This document shows positions 1 through 6,219 of a stretch of 7,923 nt of DNA, in pieces. Positions within the stretch are counted from its first letter, which is position 1. The number at the start of each line of letters is the position of its first letter. Under the pieces are notes generated by a model, which saw only the letters and a program-made list of their open reading frames with translations, had not been told where the DNA came from and did not search any database. Position numbers and translations under genes: made by a program. The stretch comes from Moraxellaceae bacterium (GTDB lineage: Bacteria; Pseudomonadota; Gammaproteobacteria; Pseudomonadales; Moraxellaceae): NCBI GenBank assembly GCA_030684415.1, contig JAUXNL010000112.1:1-7923 (forward strand). The letters run 5' to 3'.

Positions 1-122
1 CCCGGTCCGAGGCATAAGCCGCAACGAGCATCCGTGAAACAGGGCAAGCCCCCTGCCCTATCACCGCAGATGCTGGTATTTTCTGGCAGAGCCACATACT
101 TGCAGCAACGCTCAGACAGCTT
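1..122. other. Left-edge stretch without a recognisable gene
   Basis: I see no supportable gene here. One plus-strand frame is open from base 1 to about 201, but it runs straight into repeat copy A and shows no family motif, so it is probably accidental; an upstream gene tail ending in another frame (stops at 15-17 or 35-37) is possible but cannot be shown. The only structure is a small hairpin at 41-59 (AGGGCA, 7-nt loop, TGCCCT) without a T tract. Confidence 0.4.
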
Positions 123-210
123 TAACAGCTTGCTGAAAAACGCCCATCCGGGCTTTTTCAGCCCGCGATTCCGGCACATGTCCGGAGTCGCTCTACGCTG
201 AATCAATCAC
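123..210 (+). repeat. Intergenic multi-hairpin repeat, copy A (3'-truncated)
   Basis: This 88-bp stretch matches 6608-6695 (copy C) with 3 mismatches and no gaps. It keeps the terminal motif AACAGCTTGCTGAAAAAC, the terminator-shaped hairpin (about 132-162) and the hairpin built on GCGATTCCGG with a CACATGT loop (about 165-191). It stops inside the left arm of the next hairpin, right after GAATCAATCAC, so the right half of the element is missing. The end lies 40 bp before the DUF805 start codon, so the element forms part of that gene's upstream region. One stem substitution (A to G at about 186) keeps pairing as U-G only on plus-strand RNA. Confidence 0.85.
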
Positions 211-239
211 TCACTTCACAAACCACTCACTGCACAGAC

Positions 240-245
240 AAGGAG
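240..245 (+). promoter_or_regulatory. Ribosome binding site for the DUF805 gene
   Basis: AAGGAG stands 5 nt before the ATG at 251. It is a strong Shine-Dalgarno match and fixes the start of the DUF805 gene. Confidence 0.75.
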
Positions 246-250
246 TCTTC

Positions 251-850
251 ATGACCAACCCCTATGCCTCGCCCGGCGCCGCCGTTGCCGACAATGACAG
301 CGATGAGCGTTATCAACCCCGTATTTTCAGTACGCAAGGCCGTATCGGCCGTATCCGCTATCTTGCCTACTCCAGCATTGTCACTTTCCTGCTGGCATTT
401 GCACTCGGCATCATAGGGGCGCTTGCGCTTCCTGCACTAGCCGGATCGGAAAACAATGCCGCCATCATGGTGGTGCTGGGCCTGGTGTATATCCCGATCG
501 TCGCCGGCTCACTCATCATGACCAAACGGCGCCTGAACGACCTCGACAAATCAGGCTGGCTCAGCCTGCTGATGCTGGTGCCCTTCGTTAATTTCTTTCT
601 GGCGCTCTATGTCGTGTTCTGGCCGGGCTCCGCCGGCAGCAACAGCTACGGCCCGAAACCCATCCCCAACAGTGGATGGTTGATCCTGTTTGCACTTATC
701 CCGGCGCTAATTGGAGTGCTCGCCGCCATCTCCATCCCGGCCTACCAGAAATACCAGCAGAAAGCGGCTGCTGCCAACGAGCGGATGCAGCAGTTGCAGG
801 AACTCCAGCAAGAGCAGTTGCAAGAGTTTGAACAACTGCAGCAGCCGTGA
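251..850 (+). CDS. DUF805 family inner-membrane protein with Q-rich C-terminal tail
   Basis: 199 residues. The family (YhaH-like) consists of small integral membrane proteins of unknown function. The N-terminus carries the NPYASP motif often found before this domain. The domain starts at FSTQGRIGRIRYLAY (about 26-40) and contains hydrophobic segments at about 39-64, 72-90 and 103-124, the hallmark RRLNDLDKSGW (93-103), and the closing SNSYGPKP (130-137). A fourth hydrophobic segment (142-163) ends in IGVLAAISIPAYQKY, which resembles the hydrophobic start of type IV pilins, but there is no prepilin peptidase site before it. The last 30 residues are rich in Gln and Glu and likely form a short cytoplasmic coiled coil. 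The start is set by a strong RBS. The gene stands alone on the plus strand between repeat copy A and a convergent decarboxylase gene. Family assignment is firm; the role is unknown. Confidence 0.9.
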   Translation: MTNPYASPGAAVADNDSDERYQPRIFSTQGRIGRIRYLAYSSIVTFLLAFALGIIGALALPALAGSENNAAIMVVLGLVYIPIVAGSLIMTKRRLNDLDKSGWLSLLMLVPFVNFFLALYVVFWPGSAGSNSYGPKPIPNSGWLILFALIPALIGVLAAISIPAYQKYQQKAAAANERMQQLQELQQEQLQEFEQLQQP

Positions 851-1095
851 CGGTTCACGCCTGCATGAGGCTCACAGCAACCTGGGTACTTTAAGCCGTC
901 GGCTTGAAGTGCCCAGTGCCGTTGAAGAGCGTGCTCCGGGCACACGAACGGCGTTCGATATCGACTCGCATGCCCCTTACAACCCTTCGAGAAGCGCGAA
1001 GCGCTTGATCAAAGGCATGAAACCGCACGGCAAGGGATTATCAAAAAGCGGGCTCAGTACAGCCCTGTTAACCGAGACGCGGCAGGAATGATTGC
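851..1095. other. Non-coding interval with several dyads
   Basis: There is no credible gene between the DUF805 stop and the terminator at 1096. A plus-strand frame open from 711 to 1091 overlaps the DUF805 gene out of frame and has no family signature. The interval contains a 17-bp hairpin (882-916), CGAAC-GGC-GTTCG near 945-960, and AAGCGC-GAA-GCGCTT at 992-1006. The density of dyads suggests either an untranslated 3' region or the decayed remnant of a repeat unlike copies A-D. Confidence 0.4.
882..916 (+). other. Long GU-tolerant hairpin downstream of the DUF805 gene
   Basis: Arms 882-898 and 900-916 pair along 17 positions. The two non-Watson-Crick positions (887/911 and 892/906) are U-G wobbles in plus-strand RNA but A-C mismatches on the other strand, so folding is favoured in the DUF805 transcript. 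The stem starts 32 nt after the stop codon. No T tract follows, so it is not a classical terminator; it may protect the 3' end or simply be a dyad. Confidence 0.5.
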
Positions 1096-1132
1096 CCATA
1101 AAAAAACCGGCTGAACGCCGGTTTTTTTATGG
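1096..1132. terminator. Bidirectional intrinsic terminator between DUF805 and ornithine decarboxylase genes
   Basis: A perfect 16-bp inverted repeat (1096-1111 and 1117-1132) surrounds the 5-nt loop TGAAC. The GC core is CCGGC/GCCGG, flanked by seven A on the left and seven T on the right, so either strand gives a stem followed by a U tract. It lies between two convergent genes, 15 nt past the decarboxylase stop, and should end both transcripts. Confidence 0.9.
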
Positions 1133-1147
1133 ACAACAAGCGCCGGA

Positions 1148-2317
1148 TTACTTGACGTAGAACGTCTCCAGCGGCGGAAAGCCGTTGAACTCTACCGAAC
1201 TGTAGGAGTTGGTATAGGCACCTGTGGTCATCCAGTACAAGCGGTCACCGACGGTCAGGTTCAGCGGCAACTGATAGCCGGAGTTCTCGTACATGATGTC
1301 GGTGGAGTCGCAAGTCGGGCCGGCGAGCACAACGGTGCCAGTCTGCGGATTGCCTTCAAGTTTTTCCATGTAAATGGGGTACTTGATCGACTCGCCCATG
1401 GTTTCCATCAAGCCCTGGAACAGGCCCACATCGGTATAGACCCAGCGATTGAGGTCGGTACGTGACTTGCGTGAAATCAGCACCACTTCCGACACCAGCA
1501 CGCCCGACTCACCCACCAGCGAACGGCCCGGCTCAAGGATGATTTCCGGCAGATCGTCGCCGTAGTCATCACGCAGGTAGCGCAGGATTTCCTCGGCATA
1601 CACATTGATCGGATTCACTTCCGAAATGTAGTTGGCCGGGAAACCACCGCCCATGTTGATCATCTTCAGCTCGATGCCTTCCTCAAGCTTCATCCAGTCG
1701 AACATGTATTTCACTTTCGACAACGCCGCATCCCAGACTGCAATGTCTTTCTGCTGCGAGCCAACATGGAAGGAAATACCGTACGGGATAAGGCCGTTCT
1801 GCTTGGCCATCATCAGCAGGTCGATGGCCATATCAGGGTGGCAGCCGAATTTGCGTGACAGCGGCCACTCAGCGGTCTCGCCGCCTTCCACGAGAATGCG
1901 CACGAAGACCTTGGAGCCAGGCGCATTGTCGGCAATGTTTTGCAGATCGGCCTTGGAGTCGGTGGCAAACAGGCGGATGCCTTTTTCGTAGGCGTATTTG
2001 ACGTGGGCCGCTTTCTTGATGGTGTTGCCGTAGGAAATACGGTCCGGGCTGACGCCGGCATCCAGCACCTTGTTCAGTTCAAAAATCGAGGCGGTGTCAA
2101 AACTGGAGCCAAGATCACGCAGCAGCTCGATCACCGGCAACCCGGGATTGGCCTTGAGCGCGTAATGCACCTTGGCCATCGGGAAGCAACCCGTCAGCTC
2201 TTCGTACTTTTGCTTGATGATCTCGAGGTCGACCACCAGGAAGGGGGTTTCCTTGGTATCAGCCACATCACGAATCTTTTTCCACTCTTCTTCAGTGCAG
2301 TAATCAGCCAGTCGCAT
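1148..2317 (-). CDS. speC: Ornithine decarboxylase, PLP-dependent, alanine-racemase fold (SpeC type)
   Basis: 389 residues from the ATG at 2317. The enzyme converts ornithine to putrescine, the first step of one route to polyamines, in the cytoplasm. It belongs to the fold III (eukaryotic-like) decarboxylases used by Pseudomonas, not the large E. coli SpeC/SpeF type. Seen in the sequence (numbered from the ATG): PLP lysine in YALKAN (K55), FHVGSQ (H184), the glycine loop MGGGFP (about 222-227), EPGR (262-265), the catalytic Cys-Asp in GPTCDS (C336, D337), and GAYTNSYSSVEFNG near the C-terminus. The CDSTDIMYE motif and short length favour ornithine decarboxylase over diaminopimelate decarboxylase; some lysine activity cannot be excluded. 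A GTG at 2326 would add three residues; I prefer ATG because neither site has a good RBS. A long hairpin lies in the leader (2347-2410). Confidence 0.92.
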   Translation of the reverse strand: MRLADYCTEEEWKKIRDVADTKETPFLVVDLEIIKQKYEELTGCFPMAKVHYALKANPGLPVIELLRDLGSSFDTASIFELNKVLDAGVSPDRISYGNTIKKAAHVKYAYEKGIRLFATDSKADLQNIADNAPGSKVFVRILVEGGETAEWPLSRKFGCHPDMAIDLLMMAKQNGLIPYGISFHVGSQQKDIAVWDAALSKVKYMFDWMKLEEGIELKMINMGGGFPANYISEVNPINVYAEEILRYLRDDYGDDLPEIILEPGRSLVGESGVLVSEVVLISRKSRTDLNRWVYTDVGLFQGLMETMGESIKYPIYMEKLEGNPQTGTVVLAGPTCDSTDIMYENSGYQLPLNLTVGDRLYWMTTGAYTNSYSSVEFNGFPPLETFYVK

Positions 2318-2346
2318 CGCAATCACCCGTCAACACAATCGAATGA

Positions 2347-2410
2347 AAAGAGCCCCTGGAAACCGGCATGCCATAACAGCTTGGGAAATGACGGTTTCGA
2401 GAGGCTCTTT
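2347..2410 (-). promoter_or_regulatory. Long imperfect hairpin between methyltransferase and ornithine decarboxylase genes
   Basis: AAAGAGCC (2347-2354) pairs with GGCTCTTT (2403-2410), and GAAACCG (2359-2365) pairs with CGGTTTC (2392-2398); two more pairs lie in between, giving 17 pairs over 19 positions around a 26-nt loop. On the minus strand the second arm ends in CTCTTTTC, a short U-rich tail. It sits 30 nt before the decarboxylase start and about 120 nt past the methyltransferase stop, so it may be a terminator of the upstream gene or a leader structure of the decarboxylase mRNA. Confidence 0.5.
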
Positions 2411-2528
2411 GACCTTGAGTCAGGTTGCTGCGACCGCTTGTGGCGGGGGCGCCCTGGCACTGACAGCGCGAAGGGTAATGGCAAAGGGGGGGTCAATCAA
2501 GCAGCGATTAGCCCGTTTGGCCAGTGAT

Positions 2529-3278
2529 TCAGGGACGCCGGCCAACACGCATCGGTAAAGGCCAGCGCACGGTCCGTGCAAGCGTCGGTTCCCCCCACAA
2601 GGGCGCCAGTCGTGCTGCCAGTTCCTGCAGGGGATCAAGGCCGGTGGCCGCACGGCAACGACTGGTAGACGACCAGGTCCCGAGATAGCCGAGCAACTCT
2701 GCCAGCGTCCAGTCTGCGGTCATTTCCTGCGCCGGAAAGGCAAGTTCAGGCCAGGGAAAGTCGAGGTCGCGGTAGCCGGTTTCGACATGGGCACGCTCCG
2801 GCGGCCACCACGGCCCCATGGTGACCTGATGGTATTCCCGCAGTATCGGGTCGAGCGTCGCATTGATGCGCACACCGCTATAGGTCAGCAAAGCCAGCAC
2901 GCCACCCGGTTTCAGGACACGAGCGGCCTCGGCATAAAAGGCCGGCAGGTCGAACCAGTGGGCCGCCTGCGCCACCAGAACCAGATCGACACTCGCCGAA
3001 ACAAGACCACTCGCCTCCGCCGGTGCCATGGCAAAGCGCACATTGCGAGGCCCGGAGGCTGATGCAATCTGCTCCGCACTGGCATCGGTCGCGATCACCT
3101 GATCAAAATGGACGGCGAGACCCGCCGCCGCTTGCCCATTGCCTGTCGCACAATCCCAGGCCAGTGAGTGGCCGGGCGCCACTGCAGCCAGGTCAGCAAA
3201 CAGTGGCGCCGGGTAGCGCGGACGGAATGCCGCATAGTCCGTGGCCAGCCCGGAAAAATGATCCTTGAACCCGCTCAT
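2529..3278 (-). CDS. Class I SAM-dependent methyltransferase
   Basis: 249 residues. The protein starts with FKDHFSGLATDYAAFRPRYP (4-23), typical of a Methyltransf_11 subfamily related to trans-aconitate methyltransferase-like enzymes. The SAM-binding motif I is WDCATGNGQA (41-50), the acidic residue at the end of strand 2 is in ATDAS (D65), motif II is in VDLVLVAQAAHWFD (about 98-110), and motif III is VLKPGGVLAL (121-130). The C-terminal third has Trp- and Pro-rich segments (GPWWPP, 155-160) that probably shape the substrate pocket. The substrate cannot be told from sequence; it is likely a small molecule. The ATG at 3278 is preferred because the motif-rich N-terminus starts directly there. 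It follows phoH by 94 bp with a hairpin in between, so cotranscription is uncertain. Confidence 0.88.
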   Translation of the reverse strand: MSGFKDHFSGLATDYAAFRPRYPAPLFADLAAVAPGHSLAWDCATGNGQAAAGLAVHFDQVIATDASAEQIASASGPRNVRFAMAPAEASGLVSASVDLVLVAQAAHWFDLPAFYAEAARVLKPGGVLALLTYSGVRINATLDPILREYHQVTMGPWWPPERAHVETGYRDLDFPWPELAFPAQEMTADWTLAELLGYLGTWSSTSRCRAATGLDPLQELAARLAPLWGEPTLARTVRWPLPMRVGRRP

Positions 3279-3322
3279 GGATGCTGTCTCATGCCCTACG
3301 CATAGGCGTCGTGCTCATAACG

Positions 3323-3352
3323 ACAACGCCCCGGCATGCGCCGGGGCGTTGT
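3323..3352 (-). terminator. GC-rich hairpin downstream of phoH, possible terminator
   Basis: A perfect 13-bp stem (3323-3335 and 3340-3352) closes a 4-nt loop ATGC. It lies 21 nt past the phoH stop and 45 nt before the methyltransferase start. Neither side has a proper T tract, so it would be a Rho-aided or weak terminator or a 3'-end stabiliser rather than a classical intrinsic terminator. Confidence 0.5.
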
Positions 3353-3372
3353 GTGTGCCCTTGCTATCCGCC

Positions 3373-4761
3373 TCAGAGATTGGTTTCGGCGTACTCCGCC
3401 AGAATCGAGCGCGGCACGCCATGCAATTGCAAATGCCCACCATGCCGGAAGCCTTTGAAGCGCTCGCTCATATACGTAAGGCCTGAACTGGTTGGTGACA
3501 GATAGGGCGTATCGATCTGCGCCAGATTGCCGAGGCACACCACCTTCGAGCCGTCACCCGCACGGGTGATGATGGCTTTCATCTGGTGCGGCGTCAGGTT
3601 CTGGCACTCGTCGATGAGAATCAGCGAGCGCTGGAAGCTGCGCCCACGAATGTAGTTCAGCGCCTTGAACTGGATGTTGGCTTTTTCCTTCACATACTCG
3701 ATGGAGCCGGACGGGCTCGCATCATTGAGATGCAAGGCCTCGATGTTGTCGCTGATGGCGCCCAGCCAAGGGTCCATTTTTTCTTCTTCCGTGCCCGGCA
3801 GGAAGCCGTGCTCTTCTGCCAGCGGCGGCGTCGAACGCGTGGCGATGATCTTGTTGAAGCGCCGTTCGACTATCGTCATTTCGATGGCGGCGGCCAACGC
3901 CAGAATCGTCTTGCCGGAACCGGCGGGCCCGGTCAGCGATACCAGATGCACGTTGGGGTCCATCAGCAGGTTCAGCGCCAGAGCCTGATGGATGTTGCGC
4001 GGCGTCAGCCCCCAGGCTTGCTGGTTCATCAACTGCTCGCGTGGCAAGTCGGTGAGCACGACCTTTTCACCATCGATTTCACGGATACGGCCGACAAAAC
4101 CTTCGTCGTCAATAATGAACTGGTTCAGGAAAAGCGAATCGCCAAAACTCTCACGCGGCACAAAATGCAGTGTCTCACCCATCCCCTGCACCGTCTCCAC
4201 CGCTTTCACGCGATCCCAGAACGAGCCCTCCATTTCGTGATAGCCGCGCGCCAACTGCTTGATATCCGAGACCAGCTGGTCGTTATGGTAATCCTCCGCC
4301 GCCAGACCACAGGCACGCGCTTTCAGGCGCATGTTGATGTCTTTGGTCACCAGCACGACTTTCGTGTTGATGTCGGCCGCCTGCAAGGTCACCAACTGGT
4401 TGATGATCTTGTTGTCGTTGAGCTCGTTTGACAGATAGTCCTTACCCACCCCGTCCTGCATGTCCATCAGCACCGACAAGGTACCGAGGTGCGAGCGCGT
4501 GAGATCACGCCAGATGCGCACACCCTGGCGTATCTGCTCGGGCTCGGCATCACCGAGAATGGAGTCGATGAGTCGGATGGCCGCACGGCATTCGGCCGAT
4601 ACAGAGGCTTTTCCGGATTTGAGCTTGTCGAGTTCTTCAAGGACGGTCATCGGGATGATGACGCGGTGTTCTTCGAAATTCAGGACCGAGTTGGGGTCGT
4701 GAATAAGGACATTGGTATCGATGACGTAGGCTTTGCGGCGGGCGGAAAGATTGTCTTCCAT
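3373..4761 (-). CDS. PIN-PhoH family protein (PhoH2/YlaK type RNase-ATPase)
   Basis: 462 residues from the ATG at 4761. An N-terminal PIN nuclease domain (about 11-155) shows the metal-binding acids D15 in VIDTNVLIHDP, E42-E43 in VLEELDKLK, D116 in LNDNKI and D141 in TKDINMR. A linker (about 180-250) leads to a PhoH ATPase domain with Walker A GPAGSGKT (278-285), Walker B LILIDECQN (380-388) and the conserved TRAGDGSKVVCLGNLAQID (399-417). Proteins of this architecture studied in mycobacteria act as sequence-biased RNA helicase-ribonucleases; the cellular role here is inferred. The reading frame stays open up to 4896, but the extra 45 residues are low-complexity and unlike the family, so I chose the ATG that puts the PIN motif near the N-terminus, as usual. 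No antitoxin-like small gene is evident immediately upstream on this strand. Confidence 0.93.
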   Translation of the reverse strand: MEDNLSARRKAYVIDTNVLIHDPNSVLNFEEHRVIIPMTVLEELDKLKSGKASVSAECRAAIRLIDSILGDAEPEQIRQGVRIWRDLTRSHLGTLSVLMDMQDGVGKDYLSNELNDNKIINQLVTLQAADINTKVVLVTKDINMRLKARACGLAAEDYHNDQLVSDIKQLARGYHEMEGSFWDRVKAVETVQGMGETLHFVPRESFGDSLFLNQFIIDDEGFVGRIREIDGEKVVLTDLPREQLMNQQAWGLTPRNIHQALALNLLMDPNVHLVSLTGPAGSGKTILALAAAIEMTIVERRFNKIIATRSTPPLAEEHGFLPGTEEEKMDPWLGAISDNIEALHLNDASPSGSIEYVKEKANIQFKALNYIRGRSFQRSLILIDECQNLTPHQMKAIITRAGDGSKVVCLGNLAQIDTPYLSPTSSGLTYMSERFKGFRHGGHLQLHGVPRSILAEYAETNL

Positions 4762-4851
4762 GCTATTGATACCTGAACACGTTTTTTTGAGCGCAAGCGC
4801 GGCCGGGGATTGCAACGGATCCTGGTCAGATCTTCTCGTTTGCACCTTCCC

Positions 4852-4866
4852 GGTGGCCTCGCCACC
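4852..4866. other. Short hairpin in the phoH upstream region
   Basis: GGTGGC (4852-4857) and GCCACC (4861-4866) pair around a 3-nt loop. If the promoter proposed at 4885-4914 is correct, this lies in the phoH leader about 90 nt before the start codon. No function can be assigned. Confidence 0.3.
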
Positions 4867-4884
4867 CGTGTCAGGGATGCACCG

Positions 4885-4914
4885 ACCATAACGCATTTAT
4901 TGAACACATGAAAA
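4885..4914 (-). promoter_or_regulatory. Possible sigma70-type promoter of phoH
   Basis: On the minus strand TTTTCA (4914-4909) and TATGGT (4890-4885) are 18 nt apart, each matching 4 of 6 consensus bases. The stretch is noticeably more AT-rich than its surroundings. It would give a leader of about 115 nt before the ATG at 4761. This is a weak match. Confidence 0.25.
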
Positions 4915-4995
4915 GCCAGCAGACCAGAAAATGTGTGCCGGCCGTCGCAGCAGCAAGCGCATCACACGACCTTAACGAACGCAGACCGCACAGCA

Positions 4996-5661
4996 TCAGG
5001 GAGAGAGCAACGCCAGTGGTGAAAGACGGCCGCGCAGCAATGACAAGCTCGCCTCCGGGCCGAAGTCTCGGGGCACATAATCCATGGGGGGTTTATCCAA
5101 CGGCAACAAACTCAGACGCTGGTAAACTTCGGCCACCAGCTCACTGCAAAAGCCTCCGTGCCTGAAGGGCGCCGCTTCGTGCCCGCGCCACCAGACGCGC
5201 AGCTGTTTGAACACGAAATTGCAGTACGGAAGCGCCTGCCATTCTTGCAACAGTGGCCGCAAACACTGATAACGGCAATGGCCATGGCCGTCATCCACCA
5301 GACGCCTGACCGCCACCTCGCCGGTATAACTGGCCAGCTTTTCTGCCAGCGGCACCAGTTGCACACCGTCGCGGCAAGCACCCCGGTGAATGTCCGCCAC
5401 TTTGTTGGCTCGCGTGGCCTCCCAGAGCAAGGGGACATTTCCGTATTCCGGCATGCGGATGACAATGCCGACATGTGACCAGTAGCTGCCGGTCCAGCAT
5501 TGCACCAGCCGGGCCGCGAACGTCCGACCGGAAAAAAGCACCAGGTCACCACTTTCCAGATGGGCCAGACTGACCGCAGGACGGTCATCCAGCGAGGGCG
5601 GGCGACGGAACGCGTTCAGCATGGCGGTCACTCGTGCGATGACTTTCATGCCCGGCATCAT
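4996..5661 (-). CDS. Permuted papain-like (YiiX/YebB type, NlpC/P60 superfamily) cysteine hydrolase
   Basis: 221 residues from the ATG at 5661. The sequence shows the circularly permuted NlpC/P60 order: ESGDLVLFSG (about 36-45), then the catalytic-type histidine in YWSHVGIVIR (H63), an acidic residue in LLWEATRANK (E81), and last the cysteine in GGFCSELVAEVYQ (C172). This order, with His before Cys, marks the YiiX/YebB group, predicted amidases or thioesterases with unknown substrate. The tail (190-221) has the family-like PPMDYVPRDF. There is no convincing signal peptide, although the first 20 residues are basic and mildly amphipathic. The frame stays open to a TTG at 5724; that start, a GTG at 5712, or ATG at 5649 are alternatives, none with a good RBS. 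The gene is divergent from ppnP across a 558-bp gap. Confidence 0.82.
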   Translation of the reverse strand: MMPGMKVIARVTAMLNAFRRPPSLDDRPAVSLAHLESGDLVLFSGRTFAARLVQCWTGSYWSHVGIVIRMPEYGNVPLLWEATRANKVADIHRGACRDGVQLVPLAEKLASYTGEVAVRRLVDDGHGHCRYQCLRPLLQEWQALPYCNFVFKQLRVWWRGHEAAPFRHGGFCSELVAEVYQRLSLLPLDKPPMDYVPRDFGPEASLSLLRGRLSPLALLSP

Positions 5662-5815
5662 CGACCCGCCGCGTGACAAGGCCTTGAATCTTGCGTCTCT
5701 GGCCCGTGACACTCTGGTGAACAAACGGTGACGGCGCGGAGGCGCTCGCTACCGGTATGCGGCCTGAGCCCAGACCGTCGCAGGACAAGCCGGATTGATT
5801 TCAGACGCTCTCTGG

Positions 5816-5970
5816 CCGTTTGCTGAAAACGCCCAGCCCGGGCTTTTTCAGCCCACGACTCCGCCACATGCCCAGAATCGCTCCAGGCTGAATCAATCAC
5901 GCAAGCATGATTGATTCGCAACCCGGCTATCCCTTACCGGGAAGCAGCAGACTGAAAAGCATTATTCAGC
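5816..5970 (+). repeat. Intergenic multi-hairpin repeat, copy B (full length, diverged)
   Basis: It aligns with copy C over the whole length with about 15% differences counted by eye and small gaps. All modules are recognisable in order: GCTGAAAAC terminator-like hairpin (5820-5852), the CGACTCC dyad (about 5855-5881), GAATCAATCACGC-AA-GCATGATTGATTC (about 5890-5917), CCCGG...CCGGG (about 5922-5941) and a degenerate terminal hairpin CTGAA...TTCAG (5952-5969). It lies between the divergent papain-like gene and ppnP, so it may carry or disturb their regulatory regions. Stem substitutions are mostly transitions that leave G-U pairs on minus-strand RNA. Confidence 0.8.
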
Positions 5971-5978
5971 CAGCGGCC

Positions 5979-6106
5979 AGGGCGTCTCTGAATAACCCGA
6001 CACCTTGTCCTGTCGAAGCCTTTATTGCAGTGCGCAAGCCCTTCAACAGGACTCTGCTGTCCTGCCGACGGACGCAAACCCGGCCGGGCTTATTCAGAAC
6101 CTCCCT
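5979..6106. repeat. Second inverted-repeat element, MITE-like, upstream of ppnP
   Basis: The left end (5979-5999) begins AGGGCGTCTCTGAATAA and the right end (6085-6106), read on the minus strand, begins AGGGAGGTTCTGAATAAG. The two ends match over about 20 positions with a few mismatches and one gap, with the perfect core CTGAATAA/TTATTCAG. The interior (about 85 bp) holds no gene; it includes the hairpin CAGGAC-6 nt-GTCCTG near 6047-6064. Its ends are reminiscent of IS5-type termini, which is an impression from memory. It abuts the end of repeat copy B. Confidence 0.5.
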
Positions 6107-6128
6107 AGGGAAAACCGGGCAGGGCCGG

Positions 6129-6134
6129 TAGAAT
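6129..6134 (+). promoter_or_regulatory. Probable -10 box of the ppnP promoter
   Basis: TAGAAT in the context CCGGTAGAATCGCG is a good -10 match, 85 nt before the ppnP start. No clear -35 stands 16-18 nt upstream (TAGGGA at 6106-6111 matches 3 of 6). It sits just outside the right end of the inverted-repeat element, so that element provides the upstream promoter flank. Confidence 0.45.
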
Positions 6135-6143
6135 CGCGCAGCC

Positions 6144-6162
6144 CCGGCCTCAGCAGGGCCGG
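6144..6162 (+). promoter_or_regulatory. Leader hairpin before ppnP
   Basis: CCGGCC (6144-6149) and GGCCGG (6157-6162) pair around a 7-nt loop. If transcription starts near 6141, this hairpin is at the very 5' end of the ppnP mRNA, where it could protect the transcript from decay. Confidence 0.4.
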
Positions 6163-6207
6163 ACACTTACTCCCTTACCATCAGCTGTCACACCAGCTTA
6201 AACACCC

Positions 6208-6213
6208 GCGGAG
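6208..6213 (+). promoter_or_regulatory. Ribosome binding site of ppnP
   Basis: GCGGAG ends 6 nt before the ATG at 6220 and contains the GGAG core, supporting this start. Confidence 0.65.
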
Positions 6214-6219
6214 CCACCC

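Noticed and set aside
100..128. Promoter for the DUF805 gene (TTGCAG with TAACAG 17 nt apart)
   Set aside because: Each box matches only 3 of 6 consensus bases, and the -10 would coincide with the end of the repeat element; not strong enough to list.
711..1091. 126-codon plus-strand frame overlapping the end of the DUF805 gene
   Set aside because: It starts inside a well-supported gene in another frame, lacks an RBS and family motifs, and its unique part is a dyad-rich non-coding stretch.
1940..2527. 195-codon plus-strand frame antisense to the ornithine decarboxylase
   Set aside because: It covers the well-conserved decarboxylase N-terminus on the opposite strand and shows no domain of its own.
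3586..4431. 281-codon plus-strand frame antisense to phoH
   Set aside because: phoH on the other strand has all family motifs over the same span; long antisense frames are common in GC-rich genes.
4762..4896. N-terminal extension of PhoH to the ATG at 4896
   Set aside because: The 45 extra residues are unlike the family, and the internal ATG at 4761 places the PIN motif at the usual distance from the N-terminus.
5658..5921. Minus-strand frames in repeat copies B, C and D that share the peptide INHACVIDSAWSDSGHV
   Set aside because: The similarity is simply the translated repeat. Differences between copies are mostly non-synonymous (for example W to R, P to A, D to G), there is no RBS, and the frames run into unrelated flanks. 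Such frames are likely to be annotated as hypothetical proteins in error.
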